DNA from: Streptomyces olivochromogenes
Lineage (GTDB): Bacteria; Actinomycetota; Actinomycetes; Streptomycetales; Streptomycetaceae
DNA length: 55,055 nucleotides
NCBI RefSeq assembly: GCF_001514115.1
Contig: NZ_KQ948471.1
Span: forward strand, 1-55,055
Direction of reading: 5' to 3'
Position numbers and translations under genes: made by a program
Notes under the pieces: generated by a model
Database searches by the model: none
Seen by the model: only the letters and a program-made list of their open reading frames with translations
What the model was told of the DNA's origin: nothing
Shown: positions 15,370 through 24,037 of the stretch, one piece after another
Position numbering within the stretch: the first letter of the stretch is position 1
Layout: each line of letters opens with the position of its first letter

Positions 15370-15902
15370 CCCAACCCAACCCAACCAGATCCACCCGTTG
15401 CCGGACGGGCTACGTGCAACGGGTAAGTGCGGTGCGTGCCGGGGACCCGTTGGGAGCCTCTCCGGTATCCCGGCCGGCAACTGTCCGCACCCGCCGGGCG
15501 CCTGACGGCGTGTCCGCAGGTCGCCACGCCGCCTTTCCGGGCGTGGTCGGGAGCCTGTGTCTCCCCGGTCCGGGTGGCCGAGCGCACCGAGTACGGCCGG
15601 CTGTCGTACGTGCGCACGCGGGGGACATGGCGAGGGCATCGGGTATGTGGGGCGTTGGCGTCCGGGATGGCGGGCCGGACCGGTCGGGGTTGGCGGATTG
15701 CTGGAGTGCGCCGAGAGCAAGTGCTTCGCCGTGGACTCATGAGTCCACAGGCGCGGAGTGACGCCCCGCATGTGACGCACCTCCTATCTAGTTCACAATT
15801 CAACTTCTTGCACGGAAGCATCTCTCGTGGAAGATTGATTGGTGTGAGCGTCCTACCCGGGGACGGGCCACCCGCCCCGGCGTGACACCCAAGGAGGCCG
15901 CG
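15370..15902. other. Long leader region, no gene seen
   Basis: Contains three tandem ACCCA units (about 15370-15385) and an AT-rich stretch at 15783-15845 (CTAGTTCACAATTCAACTTC and onward) that is the likely promoter of the hydrolase gene at 15903. No protein family recognised on either strand. Confidence 0.4.
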
Positions 15903-16688
15903 ATGTCGGCATCCAAGAACCGACTGCAGGGACTGTTCGCACGGGTCGGCCGCCTCTTCGGCGGACCCGCCGGCAGACACGCCAGGCGTGTGTCCCTGCC
16001 TGTGACAGAAGAAAAGGAACCCATCATGTTCAACATCGCCAACGTCAAGGCCGCTCCCAGCCCGGACCTGCTGACTCCCGACAACTCCGTGATGCTGTTC
16101 GTCGACCACCAGCCGCAGATGTTCTTCGGTACCGGCAGTGGCGACCGCGGCGCGATCATCAACGCCACCGTGGGCCTGGCCAAGGCCGCCAAGGCCTTCA
16201 ATGTCCCCGCCGTGCTGACCACGGTTGCCGCCGAGTCGTTCTCCGGCCCGCTGCTGCCGCAGCTCGCCGAGGTCTTCCCCGGCCAGGAGATCGTCGACCG
16301 CACCACCATGAACGCGTGGGAGGACAGCGCGCTCGTCGAGGCCGTCAGGGCCACCGGCCGCAGGAAGATCATCCTGTCGGGCCTGTGGACCGAGGTGTGC
16401 CTGGTTCTCCCGGCGCTGTCCGCGCTCGGACAGGGCTACGAGGTGTATGTGGTGGCCGACGCCTCCGGCGGCATCAGCCCGCAGGCGCACGAGCACGCCC
16501 TCCAGCGCATGGTCAGTGCCGGTGCTGTGCCGGTGACCTGGATCCAGGTGCTGCTCGAGCTGCAGCGCGACTGGGCCCGCGGCGAGACCTACGGCGCTGT
16601 CATGGAGATCGTCAAGGAGCACGGCGGCGCCTACGGTCTCGGCGTCGTCTACGCCCAGTCCGTCATCGGCGCCCACGCCGCGGGCTGA
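15903..16688 (+). CDS. Isochorismatase-like cysteine hydrolase (YcaC type)
   Basis: 261 residues from ATG 15903, which has AAGGAGG 6 bp upstream. A second good start is ATG 16026 (MFNIANVKAAPS) with AAGGA 8 bp upstream; the fold proper begins only after it, so the 41-residue basic extension may be dispensable and the 220-residue form may be the main product. Core motifs: SVMLFVDHQPQMFF with the catalytic Asp, DRTTMNAWED, and SGLWTEVCLVLPAL with the nucleophilic Cys. The family hydrolyses amides, imides or vinyl ethers; for YcaC the substrate is unknown. It heads a row of same-strand genes (YoaK, amidohydrolase, DoxX) that may form a stress or detoxification unit. Confidence 0.87.
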   Translation: MSASKNRLQGLFARVGRLFGGPAGRHARRVSLPVTEEKEPIMFNIANVKAAPSPDLLTPDNSVMLFVDHQPQMFFGTGSGDRGAIINATVGLAKAAKAFNVPAVLTTVAAESFSGPLLPQLAEVFPGQEIVDRTTMNAWEDSALVEAVRATGRRKIILSGLWTEVCLVLPALSALGQGYEVYVVADASGGISPQAHEHALQRMVSAGAVPVTWIQVLLELQRDWARGETYGAVMEIVKEHGGAYGLGVVYAQSVIGAHAAG

Positions 16689-17139
16689 CCGCCGTCTGGG
16701 CCGCCGGCCCGAGGGCGCCCCGCCCCGGGCCGGCGGCGGCCCGGGGCCCAGGACCTCGATGTGCACGATGTTCGGCGGTTTCGGCGGCGCGGACGTCATC
16801 TCGGGCCGCAGGGCAAACGCCACCCACCGCGGGCAGGCGCCGAACTGCACGCGAGTGACGGCCTGTTGGGCGGCCCCGGGAGGTGCCGCCGCGTGCAGGA
16901 CCGAGCACGGTGGCCGTGTCGCCGGCCGCTGGCCGGTGGTCGTGGGTGCTGGGGCGGCGCCTCGTCCGTGCGGCCGTCGGCCAGGTGGCCGAGGACGCCG
17001 GCCGAGATCCTCGACCAGATCCTGGACACGGCCCAGGAGCCGGCCCATGCCTGCGGCGAGCGTCCAGCCGGCACGGCGGACGAGGTCTCCAGTCAGAGCA
17101 ACCCAGACCGAACACGGGTCGTGGCCCAAGGAAACGACA
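16689..17139. other. Intergenic, nothing recognised
   Basis: 450 bp between the hydrolase stop and the YoaK start. Very GC-rich; no supported gene or hairpin terminator. Confidence 0.4.
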
Positions 17140-17826
17140 GTGACTATCAACCATCCGCCGGCCCAGCGTGCGCCGGGCGGCCGTGAGCCGCTGCTGCCGG
17201 CCCTCATGACAGCGACGGCCGTGAGCGGCCTCATCGACGCGATCAGCTACCTGGGCCTGGGACATGTCTTCACCGCGAACATGACCGGCAATGTGGTCAT
17301 CATCGGCTTCGCCGCCGCCGGCGTACCCGGCTTCTCGGTGCTCGGCTCGCTGGTGTCGCTGGCCGCCTTCCTGGTCGGAGCGGTGGCCGCCGGCCGTCTG
17401 GAAACCGTGATGCGCCACCGCACTTCGTCGCGCTGGCTGCGCTTGACCCTGGTGCTTGAAATGGTCTTGCTGGCCACGGCGACAGCCGTCGCCTTCGCCG
17501 CGAGCCATGCGGTCTATGCGCTCATCGCCCTGACCGCACTGGCCATGGGCCTGCGCAACGGGACGGTGCGCAAACTCGCCGTCCCGGATGTGACCACGAC
17601 GGTGCTGACGCTCACTCTGACCGGACTGGCGTCCGACTCGACTCCGGCAGGCGGTACCAACCCGCGTGCCGGCCGCCGACTGGTCTCCGTGCTGGCGATG
17701 CTGACAGGCGCATTCGGGGGAGCCCTGCTCGTGCAGTACACGGGGCTTGGCTGGCCTTTGCTGGCTGGCACGTTCGGTACCGCTGCTGCCGCCCTGGCCG
17801 TGCCCCGCAGCGCATCCCCCAGCTGA
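17140..17826 (+). CDS. YoaK/DUF1275-family membrane protein
   Basis: 228 residues from GTG 17140, chosen because AAGGA lies about 6 bp upstream. TATAVSGLIDAISYLGLGHV and FTANMTGNVVIIGFAAAG are the family hallmark (LTxxTGxVDAxSFLxLGxVFxANMTGN). About six membrane helices follow (FSVLGSLVSLAAFLVGAVAA, LVLEMVLLATATAVAFAA, YALIALTALAMGL, VLAMLTGAFGGALLV, LLAGTFGTAAAALAV). Function of the family is unknown; it is often annotated as a transporter. Stop is 99 bp before the amidohydrolase start. Confidence 0.85.
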   Translation: MTINHPPAQRAPGGREPLLPALMTATAVSGLIDAISYLGLGHVFTANMTGNVVIIGFAAAGVPGFSVLGSLVSLAAFLVGAVAAGRLETVMRHRTSSRWLRLTLVLEMVLLATATAVAFAASHAVYALIALTALAMGLRNGTVRKLAVPDVTTTVLTLTLTGLASDSTPAGGTNPRAGRRLVSVLAMLTGAFGGALLVQYTGLGWPLLAGTFGTAAAALAVPRSASPS

Positions 17827-17925
17827 CGCAGCCCGCGGTCACTCCCCTCCCCACTGCGGCCCCCAACAGCTGCTTCACCCCTCACACGGCTTCTCAGAAC
17901 TCCCTGCTCACTGGAGATGATTTCC

Positions 17926-19815
17926 ATGGCCACTATGCCTGTGGCTGGCCTCCCGTCTGTCCACGACGATCACGTCGCCGACATCGTGGTCCGCAACGCC
18001 AAGATCTACACCGGCGACCCGGTGCGCCCGCAGGCCAGCGCGGTCGCCATCAAGGACGGCAAGGTCACCGTGGTCGGTGACGACAAGGACGTCGCCCCCC
18101 TGGTCAGCGCCCGGACCCGAGTGGTCGACGCGCTGGGCCGCCGGGTCATCCCCGGCCTCAACGACTCCCACGTGCACGTGATCCGGGGCGGCTTGAACTA
18201 CGTCCTGGAACTGCGCTGGGACGGTGTGCCCACGCTGCGTCAGGCGCTGGCGATGCTGCGCGAGCAGGCCGCCCGAACCCCCAAGGGGCAGTGGGTCAGG
18301 GTGGTCGGCGGATGGTCGGCGGACCAGTTCGCCGAGAAGCGCCTGCCGACCCTCGCCGAACTGAACGCGGCCGCGCCGGACACACCGGTGTTCGTACTGC
18401 ACCTCTACCAGTCCGCCCTGATGAACCGAGCGGCACTGAAAGCGGCCGGCTACACCAAGAGCACCCCTGACCCCAGGGGCGGTCAGCTCGTGCGCGGCCG
18501 GGACGGGGAGCCGACCGGCATGCTCCTGGCCGCACCCAGCGCGCTCATCCTCTACTCCACCCTCGCCGCGGCACCGACCCTGCAGGGCGAGGACCTGAAG
18601 ACCTCCACCCGGCACTTCTTCCGCGAGCTGAACCGGTTCGGCCTCACCTCGGCCATCGACGCGGCCGGTGGCTTCCAGAACTTCCCCGACAACTACGGCA
18701 CCGTCATCGACCTTGCCAAGGCCGGCCAGCTGTCGCTGCGCATCGCCTACCACCTCTTCCCGCAGACCCCGGGACAGGAGATCGACGACCTCAAGCGCTG
18801 GATCGGCATGATCCGGCCCGGAGACGGCGACGAATGGCTCCGGCTCAACGGCGCCGGAGAGAACCTGACCTGGTCGGCGGCCGACTTCGAGAACTTCACC
18901 GAGCCCCGGCCCGAACTGGCCGCGGACTACGAGGGAAGCTTCGAGCAGGCCGTGCGGCTGCTGATGGAGAACGGCTGGGGCTTCCGCTTGCACGCCACCT
19001 ACGACGAGACGATCCGCCGCGACCTCGCCGTCTTCGAGAAGCTCGCCGCCGAGGGCCTCTTCCCCGCCGGGAACCGCTGGCTGTTCGACCATGCGGAGAC
19101 CGTCTCGGGCGACAGCCTGGACCGCATCGCCAGGCTCGGTGGCGCCATGTCGATCCAGAACCGGATGTCCTTCCAGGGCGAGGCATTCGTACGCCGCTAC
19201 GGCGCCGGAGCCGCCGCAGACGCACCGCCGGTACGCGCCATGCTGGAGCGCGGTCTGACCGTCGGCGCCGGCACGGACGCCACCCGGGTGTCCTCCTACA
19301 ACCCCTGGGTCGCACTGCACTGGCTGGTCTCCGGCCGGACCATCGGCGATCTGACGATCTACCCGCCGGAAAACCGTGTCAGCCGGGAGACCGCACTGAC
19401 CATGTACACCCAGGCCGGCGCCCAGCTCACCGGAGAACAGGACGTCAAGGGCATCCTCAGGCCCGGGTTCTACGGCGACCTCGCCGTCCTGTCCGACGAC
19501 TTCTTCGCCGTCCCCGAGCAGGACATCCCGCACATCGAGTCCCTCCTCACCGTCACCGGCGGCCGCATCGTCTACGCCACCGCCGAGTACGAGGGCCTGG
19601 ACGAGGCGATGCCGGCGATCAGCCCGGCATGGAGCCCGGTCGCCCACTACGGGGGCTACCAGGCCACCGTCAAGCCCAGCATCTCGGGCGCGCGACAGGC
19701 CGAACTGCTCGGCCAGGCCGTCGCCGAGTCCGAGCAGCACCGGCAGTGGCGCGCCCAGCGCGGCTTCATCCCGGAGGCTCGGACGGAGATCTTCGACACC
19801 TGCTTCGTGCTGTAA
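17926..19815 (+). CDS. YtcJ-type metal-dependent amidohydrolase
   Basis: 629 residues from ATG 17926, preferred over ATG 17917 because GGAG (17913-17916) is at proper distance only from the former. ADIVVRNAKIYTGDP starts the beta-sandwich; VIPGLNDSHVHVIRGGLNYV has the metal-binding HxH; RLHATYDET and LFDHAETV supply further histidines, and GAGTDATRVSSYNPW has the conserved Asp of the TIM barrel. YtcJ/AepA-like amidohydrolases include N-substituted formamide deformylases. Ends 53 bp before doxX, so probably co-transcribed with it. Substrate unknown. Confidence 0.88.
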   Translation: MATMPVAGLPSVHDDHVADIVVRNAKIYTGDPVRPQASAVAIKDGKVTVVGDDKDVAPLVSARTRVVDALGRRVIPGLNDSHVHVIRGGLNYVLELRWDGVPTLRQALAMLREQAARTPKGQWVRVVGGWSADQFAEKRLPTLAELNAAAPDTPVFVLHLYQSALMNRAALKAAGYTKSTPDPRGGQLVRGRDGEPTGMLLAAPSALILYSTLAAAPTLQGEDLKTSTRHFFRELNRFGLTSAIDAAGGFQNFPDNYGTVIDLAKAGQLSLRIAYHLFPQTPGQEIDDLKRWIGMIRPGDGDEWLRLNGAGENLTWSAADFENFTEPRPELAADYEGSFEQAVRLLMENGWGFRLHATYDETIRRDLAVFEKLAAEGLFPAGNRWLFDHAETVSGDSLDRIARLGGAMSIQNRMSFQGEAFVRRYGAGAAADAPPVRAMLERGLTVGAGTDATRVSSYNPWVALHWLVSGRTIGDLTIYPPENRVSRETALTMYTQAGAQLTGEQDVKGILRPGFYGDLAVLSDDFFAVPEQDIPHIESLLTVTGGRIVYATAEYEGLDEAMPAISPAWSPVAHYGGYQATVKPSISGARQAELLGQAVAESEQHRQWRAQRGFIPEARTEIFDTCFVL

Positions 19816-19868
19816 CGCACGGAAACTCACCACTACCGCACCACCTACCCACGCATGAGGAAAGTGTC

Positions 19869-20363
19869 ATGAACACCGGATTGCTCATCCTGAGGCTGGT
19901 CCTCGGCCTGCTCTTCGTCGGGCATGGGATCCAGAAGGTCAGCCACCGCCTCGGAGGCCATGGCATCGAGGGTGGAGCGGCAGAGTTCCGAGCAGACGGA
20001 TTCTGCGGCGGCCGGCTCACTGCGGCCGCCGCGGGAGGCGGACAGATAGCCGCGGGGCTGCTGCTGTGTGCAGGAGCGCTCACCCCCTTGGCGGCCACCA
20101 TCGCAGGGGGAGTCATGACGGTCGCGGTCACGGTCAAGTGGCGCAACGGCCTCTGGGTGCAGAACAACGGCTACGAGTACCCGCTCATCCTGATGCTCCT
20201 GCCGGCCGTGCTCACGCTCACCGGACCCGGCCGCTGGTCGGTCGACCAGGCCATAGGCCTGCTTCCCTGGGCCCGATGGTGGGCAGCCGCGGCAGTCGGC
20301 CTCGGCGTTTCCAGTGGGCTGATGACCCGCGCCCTTCTCGCACAGCCGGTCCCTCACCACTGA
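19869..20363 (+). CDS. DoxX-family membrane protein
   Basis: 164 residues, ATG 19869 preceded by GAGGAAA. GLLILRLVLGLLFVGHGIQK is the typical DoxX first helix, followed by RLTAAAAGGGQIAAGLLLCA, PLAATIAGGVMTVAVTVKW and two C-terminal helices. DoxX proteins are small quinone- or thiosulfate-linked membrane proteins; their role here is unknown. The unusual FRADGFCGGRLTAAAAGGGQ segment differs from the common FFxxxGFP motif. Last gene of the run that begins with the amidohydrolase. Confidence 0.85.
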   Translation: MNTGLLILRLVLGLLFVGHGIQKVSHRLGGHGIEGGAAEFRADGFCGGRLTAAAAGGGQIAAGLLLCAGALTPLAATIAGGVMTVAVTVKWRNGLWVQNNGYEYPLILMLLPAVLTLTGPGRWSVDQAIGLLPWARWWAAAAVGLGVSSGLMTRALLAQPVPHH

Positions 20364-20405
20364 AGCGATCAGGAACATTCGCGCCACCCGCACGTTAAGA
20401 CTGTT

Positions 20406-20936
20406 GTGGAGCGCGAAACGAGGGGTCGGCAGGGCGAGGAACCACCGCCCCCCGCCGACAGCGGCGACGACCGAGGTATCGAGCAGGACATTGATCGTGA
20501 ACTGCTCGACTGGTGGATGCTGGTGATGCAGGGCTTTCACGCCACACATGGCTCCCTCGCGAGCGAGCTGACCGATCGCTTCAACCTCGGCCCAGGCGCG
20601 GCCGAGGTCCTGGTGCGCTTGCTCAGTGCCCCCAAGTACCGGATGCCGATGACACGCCTGGCACACGAGACACGTAAGTCCAGCGGCGGGTTCACCAAGC
20701 TCGGCGACCGGCTCTGCAACGCCGGTTTGACCCGGCGTGTGACCTGCCAGGATGACCGACGCCTCATCTACCTCGAACTGACCGACCAGGGTAAGGACAT
20801 GGCCCGGGCCATCTCCCAGCTGCTGACGCAGATCATGCGCGCCCGAGTCCTCACCCCCCTCGGACGCGACGGGTTCGCCAAGCTCGCCGATGTCATGCGT
20901 GAACTGCGTGACGCCAACGACGATCTCGGGAAGTAA
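20406..20936 (+). CDS. MarR-family regulator
   Basis: 176 residues from GTG 20406, the first start after the doxX stop; an internal start after the acidic 28-residue lead is possible. Winged helix: LGPGAAEVLVRLLSAPKYRM, MTRLAHETRKSSGGFTKLGD, then wing TRRVTCQDDRRLIYLELTDQ. It lies 42 bp downstream of doxX on the same strand and may regulate that operon. It converges with another marR gene (21013-21492). Confidence 0.85.
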   Translation: MERETRGRQGEEPPPPADSGDDRGIEQDIDRELLDWWMLVMQGFHATHGSLASELTDRFNLGPGAAEVLVRLLSAPKYRMPMTRLAHETRKSSGGFTKLGDRLCNAGLTRRVTCQDDRRLIYLELTDQGKDMARAISQLLTQIMRARVLTPLGRDGFAKLADVMRELRDANDDLGK

Positions 20937-20991
20937 CGGCGCGTTTGATGCATCACACGGTCCGCCCAGCAGGGCTCGCTGATCGGGGCAT

Positions 20992-21009
20992 GGAGGGTCC
21001 GCCCCCTCC
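20992..21009. terminator. Weak hairpin between convergent marR genes
   Basis: GGAGGG-TCCGCC-CCCTCC, 6-bp stem, lying between the stops of the two convergent regulators. Confidence 0.35.
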
Positions 21010-21012
21010 TTC

Positions 21013-21492
21013 TCAGAAGGTGCTGCCGCCTTCATCCTGTTGGTCGATCGACTCGATAAGGGCCTCGCTGATCTCGCGCAGCTGCTCCACCTGGGCAAGG
21101 GTGAGGCGATCGAGGAAGTGAGAGCGCACGCATGCAAGCTGGAGGGGAGCTGCTGCCTGCACAGCATCTCTTCCCGTGCCGGTCAGCCTGGCGAGGACGA
21201 TACGACGGCCGACAGGATCCGGTACGCGCTCTACCCAACCGTGCTCCCGTGCGCGGTCCACCAGATGGGAGAGTCTGCTTGTCGATATCCCCATCCGACG
21301 AGCCAACTCGGTCAGGCACAGTTGCCCCTCAGGAGCTTCCGACAGCCAAGAAAGCATCTCGTAGTGGATCTGCCACATGCCGGTCTTGCGTCGGAACTCC
21401 TGCCCGACGTGCTCAGTGAGCCAGCGTGCCGCACTGCTGAAGACGCGCACAGGCTGTTGCGCGTCAAGGGCGGCCGATTCGGTTATCTCCAC
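21013..21492 (-). CDS. MarR-family regulator
   Basis: 159 residues from GTG 21492, selected because GGGAG lies 5 bp upstream; a GTG at 21522 is the alternative. MWQIHYEMLSWLSEAPEGQL and LTELARRMGISTSRLSHLVD (recognition helix), then ERVPDPVGRRIVLARLTGTG as wing, match MarR/SlyA proteins. Its upstream region has the palindrome ACACT-CAA-AGTGT at 21653-21665 as a possible site. It has no evident operon partner. Confidence 0.85.
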   Translation of the reverse strand: MEITESAALDAQQPVRVFSSAARWLTEHVGQEFRRKTGMWQIHYEMLSWLSEAPEGQLCLTELARRMGISTSRLSHLVDRAREHGWVERVPDPVGRRIVLARLTGTGRDAVQAAAPLQLACVRSHFLDRLTLAQVEQLREISEALIESIDQQDEGGSTF

Positions 21493-22054
21493 ACGGGCTC
21501 CCTGGAATTGGCGATGCCGCACCGCTGTGTGTCACAGGCCGCCCCGGCAACGTGGGTTATTCGCGCAGCGGATGCGCTGATCGCGCTGGAGTCCGGCCGC
21601 ACATCACGCCCTTAGGCGGGTGGTCCCAGCCGTCTCGGTCCCGCAGTCGGTGACACTCAAAGTGTAATTGAATTTTGCACGATATGAGAGCGGTGTGCGC
21701 CACGTTCGCGTTCCACGCACGGCTGTCGACACACCTTCCGTCCTTGGCGGTCTGAGCGGATGCGACCCCACCCGACGCGAAGCCGGTTGCCCCGGACCGC
21801 AGCGGGCGTACCTCGCGAGGGGAGCCGCGATCCCGCGTCGCCGAGGCGCCGACCGACTGCGGGCTGCTCAATCTGCCCGTCCAGTTGCGGATCCGTGAGT
21901 GGGAAGTCCCGTTCGGCAGGGACGGTCGTTGCATGGTGATGTATGGCAACACGGCAGAGCGGGCCTGGGGCCGGCCTGCCGTGCTGGCAACAACCGCGCG
22001 ATGCAAGGGGAGCAGGAACGCAACGACGAACAGGCCGATCGGATCGAGGACGAC
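21493..22054. other. Intergenic with a palindrome
   Basis: No gene seen. ACACT-CAA-AGTGT (21653-21665) sits at the start of an AT-rich stretch (21653-21690) that could be a promoter region. Confidence 0.4.
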
Positions 22055-22200
22055 TAGTGCCGGGTTCCTCTTTCGCTGGGGCGGTCTGCGACCAGTCGAC
22101 GGCCAGGCCTTCACGGTGACCGCATCCTCCCGCAACGGCGTCTTCTGCCGGCAGTTCCTGCAACAGATTATGTGTAGCCCGTTTGAGGAACCCAGCACTA
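22055..22200. mobile_element. 146-bp MITE-like element with TA flanks
   Basis: Left end TA-GTGCCGGGTTCCTC (22055-22070) and right end GAGGAACCCAGCAC-TA (22185-22200) are inverted repeats with one mismatch over 14 bp, bounded by TA as in IS630/mariner-type insertions. The inside codes for no transposase. A single related end is at 14310-14339. Confidence 0.6.
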
Positions 22201-22307
22201 GGCGACACGGTCGCCGCCCGCGCGCCCGCGCGGTGGAGCCGACGCGGACCGCACCGGCGCCGGGCGGTCCGCGTCGCGCTCCCCGGCGCCGGGGATTCCC
22301 CACGCTC

Positions 22308-22385
22308 CGTCAGGCCCGGTACACGCGACATCCCGTCAGGCCCGGTACGCGCGACGCCCCGTCAGACCCGGTACACGCGGCGGGC
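22308..22385. repeat. Three tandem 26-bp units over the GMC stop codon
   Basis: Units 22308-22333, 22334-22359 and 22360-22385 each begin CGTCAG(G/A)CCCGGTAC. The last contains the final codons and stop of the GMC gene (minus strand); the other two are copies of that 3' end placed downstream. Confidence 0.85.
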
Positions 22386-23891
22386 GATGTGCTCCGCGAT
22401 CATGATGGTGGTCGCGTTGGTCACGGTGGAGGGGACCTCCGGCATGATGGAGGCGTCCACGACGCGCAGCCGCTCGACCCCCTTGACCGCGCCCGACTCG
22501 TCGACCACGGCCCATTCGTCCTCGGGCCCTCCCATGGGCACGGTCGAGGTGGGGTGACCGTAGGTGGAGATCCCGGCCTCGATCGTGTCCAGCAGTTCCC
22601 CGTCGTCCCGGACCGCGTCGCCGGGAACGAGTTCGCCGGCCAGTACCCGTGCGAACCGCGGCGTGCCCACGAGGCTGCGCACGAGTTTCACGCCCTCCAG
22701 CATGCGGCGGCGGTCCCTGGCGGTCGCGAGGTAGTTGTCGTCGATGACCGGAGCGGCGTAGGGGTCCCGGCCGGCCAGGCGGAGGGAGCCTCGTGACTCC
22801 GGCCGGGTGACGGCCGTCGCCAGGAGCAGGGCTCCGCCGGTCGGGCTGAAGGAGCCGTCCAGCAGGTGCACGGCCACGATGCCGAGGTCCAGTTCGCCGG
22901 CCTGAGCCTCGGTCGAGGCGCACCACAGGCCCGCCGAGAAGGCGTCCGTCATCGTCTGGTGCCCGGGCGCCAGGGCGAACAGCGAGTGGAAGAAGGGATG
23001 GTCCTGTAACCGGCGGCCGACCGGCAGGTCGGCGACCACGTCGATGCCCAGTGCCCGCAGGTCCTTCGCCGGTCCGACGCCGGAGCGCAGCAGGATGGCC
23101 GGACTGCCGTAGCTGCCGGCGGCGAGTATCACCTCGGCGGCCCGGTACACGGTGCCGGAGGCACTCACCACGCCGCGCGCCGCGCCGTCCTTGATGAGTA
23201 CGGTGTCGGCGGTGACCTCGCTCAGCACCCGGAGGTTAGGGCGCTGCCGCACCGGTGGCGTCAGATAGGCCAGGGCGGTGTTCTGCCGCACCCCGTCGAC
23301 GATGTTGACGGGATAGCCGCCGACGCCCTCCTGCTCGGCCCCGTTGAAGTCCTCGACACGCCGGAACCCGCGGTCCGCCGAGCCGTCGACGAACGCCCGC
23401 AGAGGCGAGGTGAGTTGCTCGTAGGACCACTGGCGGACGGGGAAGGGGCCCAGGCGCCCGTGGTAGGCGTCGTCGCCGGCCGGTGTGTTCTCCATGTGCC
23501 TGAACGTGGGGAGGACGTCCTCGTAGGACCAGCCCTTGATGCCGTAACGGTCCGCCCAGGCGGCGAAGTCCGCGGAACGCGCCCGGATGGCCACCCCCGC
23601 GTTGACGGCGGAACTGCCTCCCATGGTCCGGCCGCGCGGAGCGGGGATGCCCGGGGCCCGGTCGGTGCCCCGCGCGGTGTAGCCCCAGTCGTGGTCCGGA
23701 TCGGCCAGCAGATGCGGGGTCCGCAGCCCGTGGGGGAAGTGCCCCGCGGGGTAGTCCGGGCCTGCCTCGATCAGCAGGACCTCGCGCTGCGGGTCCTCGC
23801 TGAGCCGGGCGGCGAGTACGGCGCCCGCGGATCCGCCTCCGACGACGATGGCATCGGCGTCCTTGCCCGGCCGGTCGTTGCTGTCACTCAC
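22362..23891 (-). CDS. GMC-family flavin oxidoreductase
   Basis: 509 residues from GTG 23891, with GGAGGAAA 7 bp upstream. FAD-binding VVGGGSAGAVLAARLSED (15-33), GMC signature 1 GRTMGGSSAVNAGVAIRARS (about 87-106), signature 2 GSYGSPAILLRSGVGP (about 254-270), and near the C-terminus the catalytic His in YGHPTSTVPMGG followed by STVTNATTIMIAEHIA. The family oxidises alcohols (choline, glucose, aryl alcohols); the neighbouring benzoylformate decarboxylase makes an aromatic alcohol or aldehyde link plausible but unproven. A MarR-type motif lies 41 bp upstream at 23932-23945. The 3' end lies in a tandem repeat. Confidence 0.9.
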   Translation of the reverse strand: MSDSNDRPGKDADAIVVGGGSAGAVLAARLSEDPQREVLLIEAGPDYPAGHFPHGLRTPHLLADPDHDWGYTARGTDRAPGIPAPRGRTMGGSSAVNAGVAIRARSADFAAWADRYGIKGWSYEDVLPTFRHMENTPAGDDAYHGRLGPFPVRQWSYEQLTSPLRAFVDGSADRGFRRVEDFNGAEQEGVGGYPVNIVDGVRQNTALAYLTPPVRQRPNLRVLSEVTADTVLIKDGAARGVVSASGTVYRAAEVILAAGSYGSPAILLRSGVGPAKDLRALGIDVVADLPVGRRLQDHPFFHSLFALAPGHQTMTDAFSAGLWCASTEAQAGELDLGIVAVHLLDGSFSPTGGALLLATAVTRPESRGSLRLAGRDPYAAPVIDDNYLATARDRRRMLEGVKLVRSLVGTPRFARVLAGELVPGDAVRDDGELLDTIEAGISTYGHPTSTVPMGGPEDEWAVVDESGAVKGVERLRVVDASIMPEVPSTVTNATTIMIAEHIARRVYRV

Positions 23892-23931
23892 GGACTTTCC
23901 TCCGAGGGCTTGTCAGTGGATGCTCTTTTAA

Positions 23932-23945
23932 TGCTTCTTCAAGCA
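23932..23945. promoter_or_regulatory. MarR operator candidate upstream of the GMC gene
   Basis: TGCTT-CTTC-AAGCA, perfect 5-bp inverted repeat, 41 bp upstream of the GTG at 23891; same motif as at 13428-13441. Confidence 0.6.
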
Positions 23946-24037
23946 AATTGATACAGCGGGGGCTGGTCAGGTCCCTGCCACGTGTCGCGGCCGGGGATGC
24001 GGTACTCAGTGGTGCGGTACCGCAGAGGTGCGGTATC

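Noticed and set aside
16689..17139. Possible decayed gene between the hydrolase and the YoaK gene
   Set aside because: No stretch on either strand could be matched to a family, and stop-free frames here reflect base composition.
15135..17234. A 699-codon minus-strand frame spanning the SDR end, the leader and the hydrolase gene
   Set aside because: It covers an intergenic region and the antisense of two well-supported genes, with no recognisable domain.
17908..19833. A 641-codon open frame antisense to the amidohydrolase
   Set aside because: GC-rich codon bias keeps the opposite strand open; the plus-strand protein has clear family motifs and this one has none.
24013..24024. TGCGGTACCGCA palindrome after the LLM stop as an operator
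   Set aside because: It lies just downstream of a gene end and is short; a terminator part or chance GC-rich palindrome is as likely.
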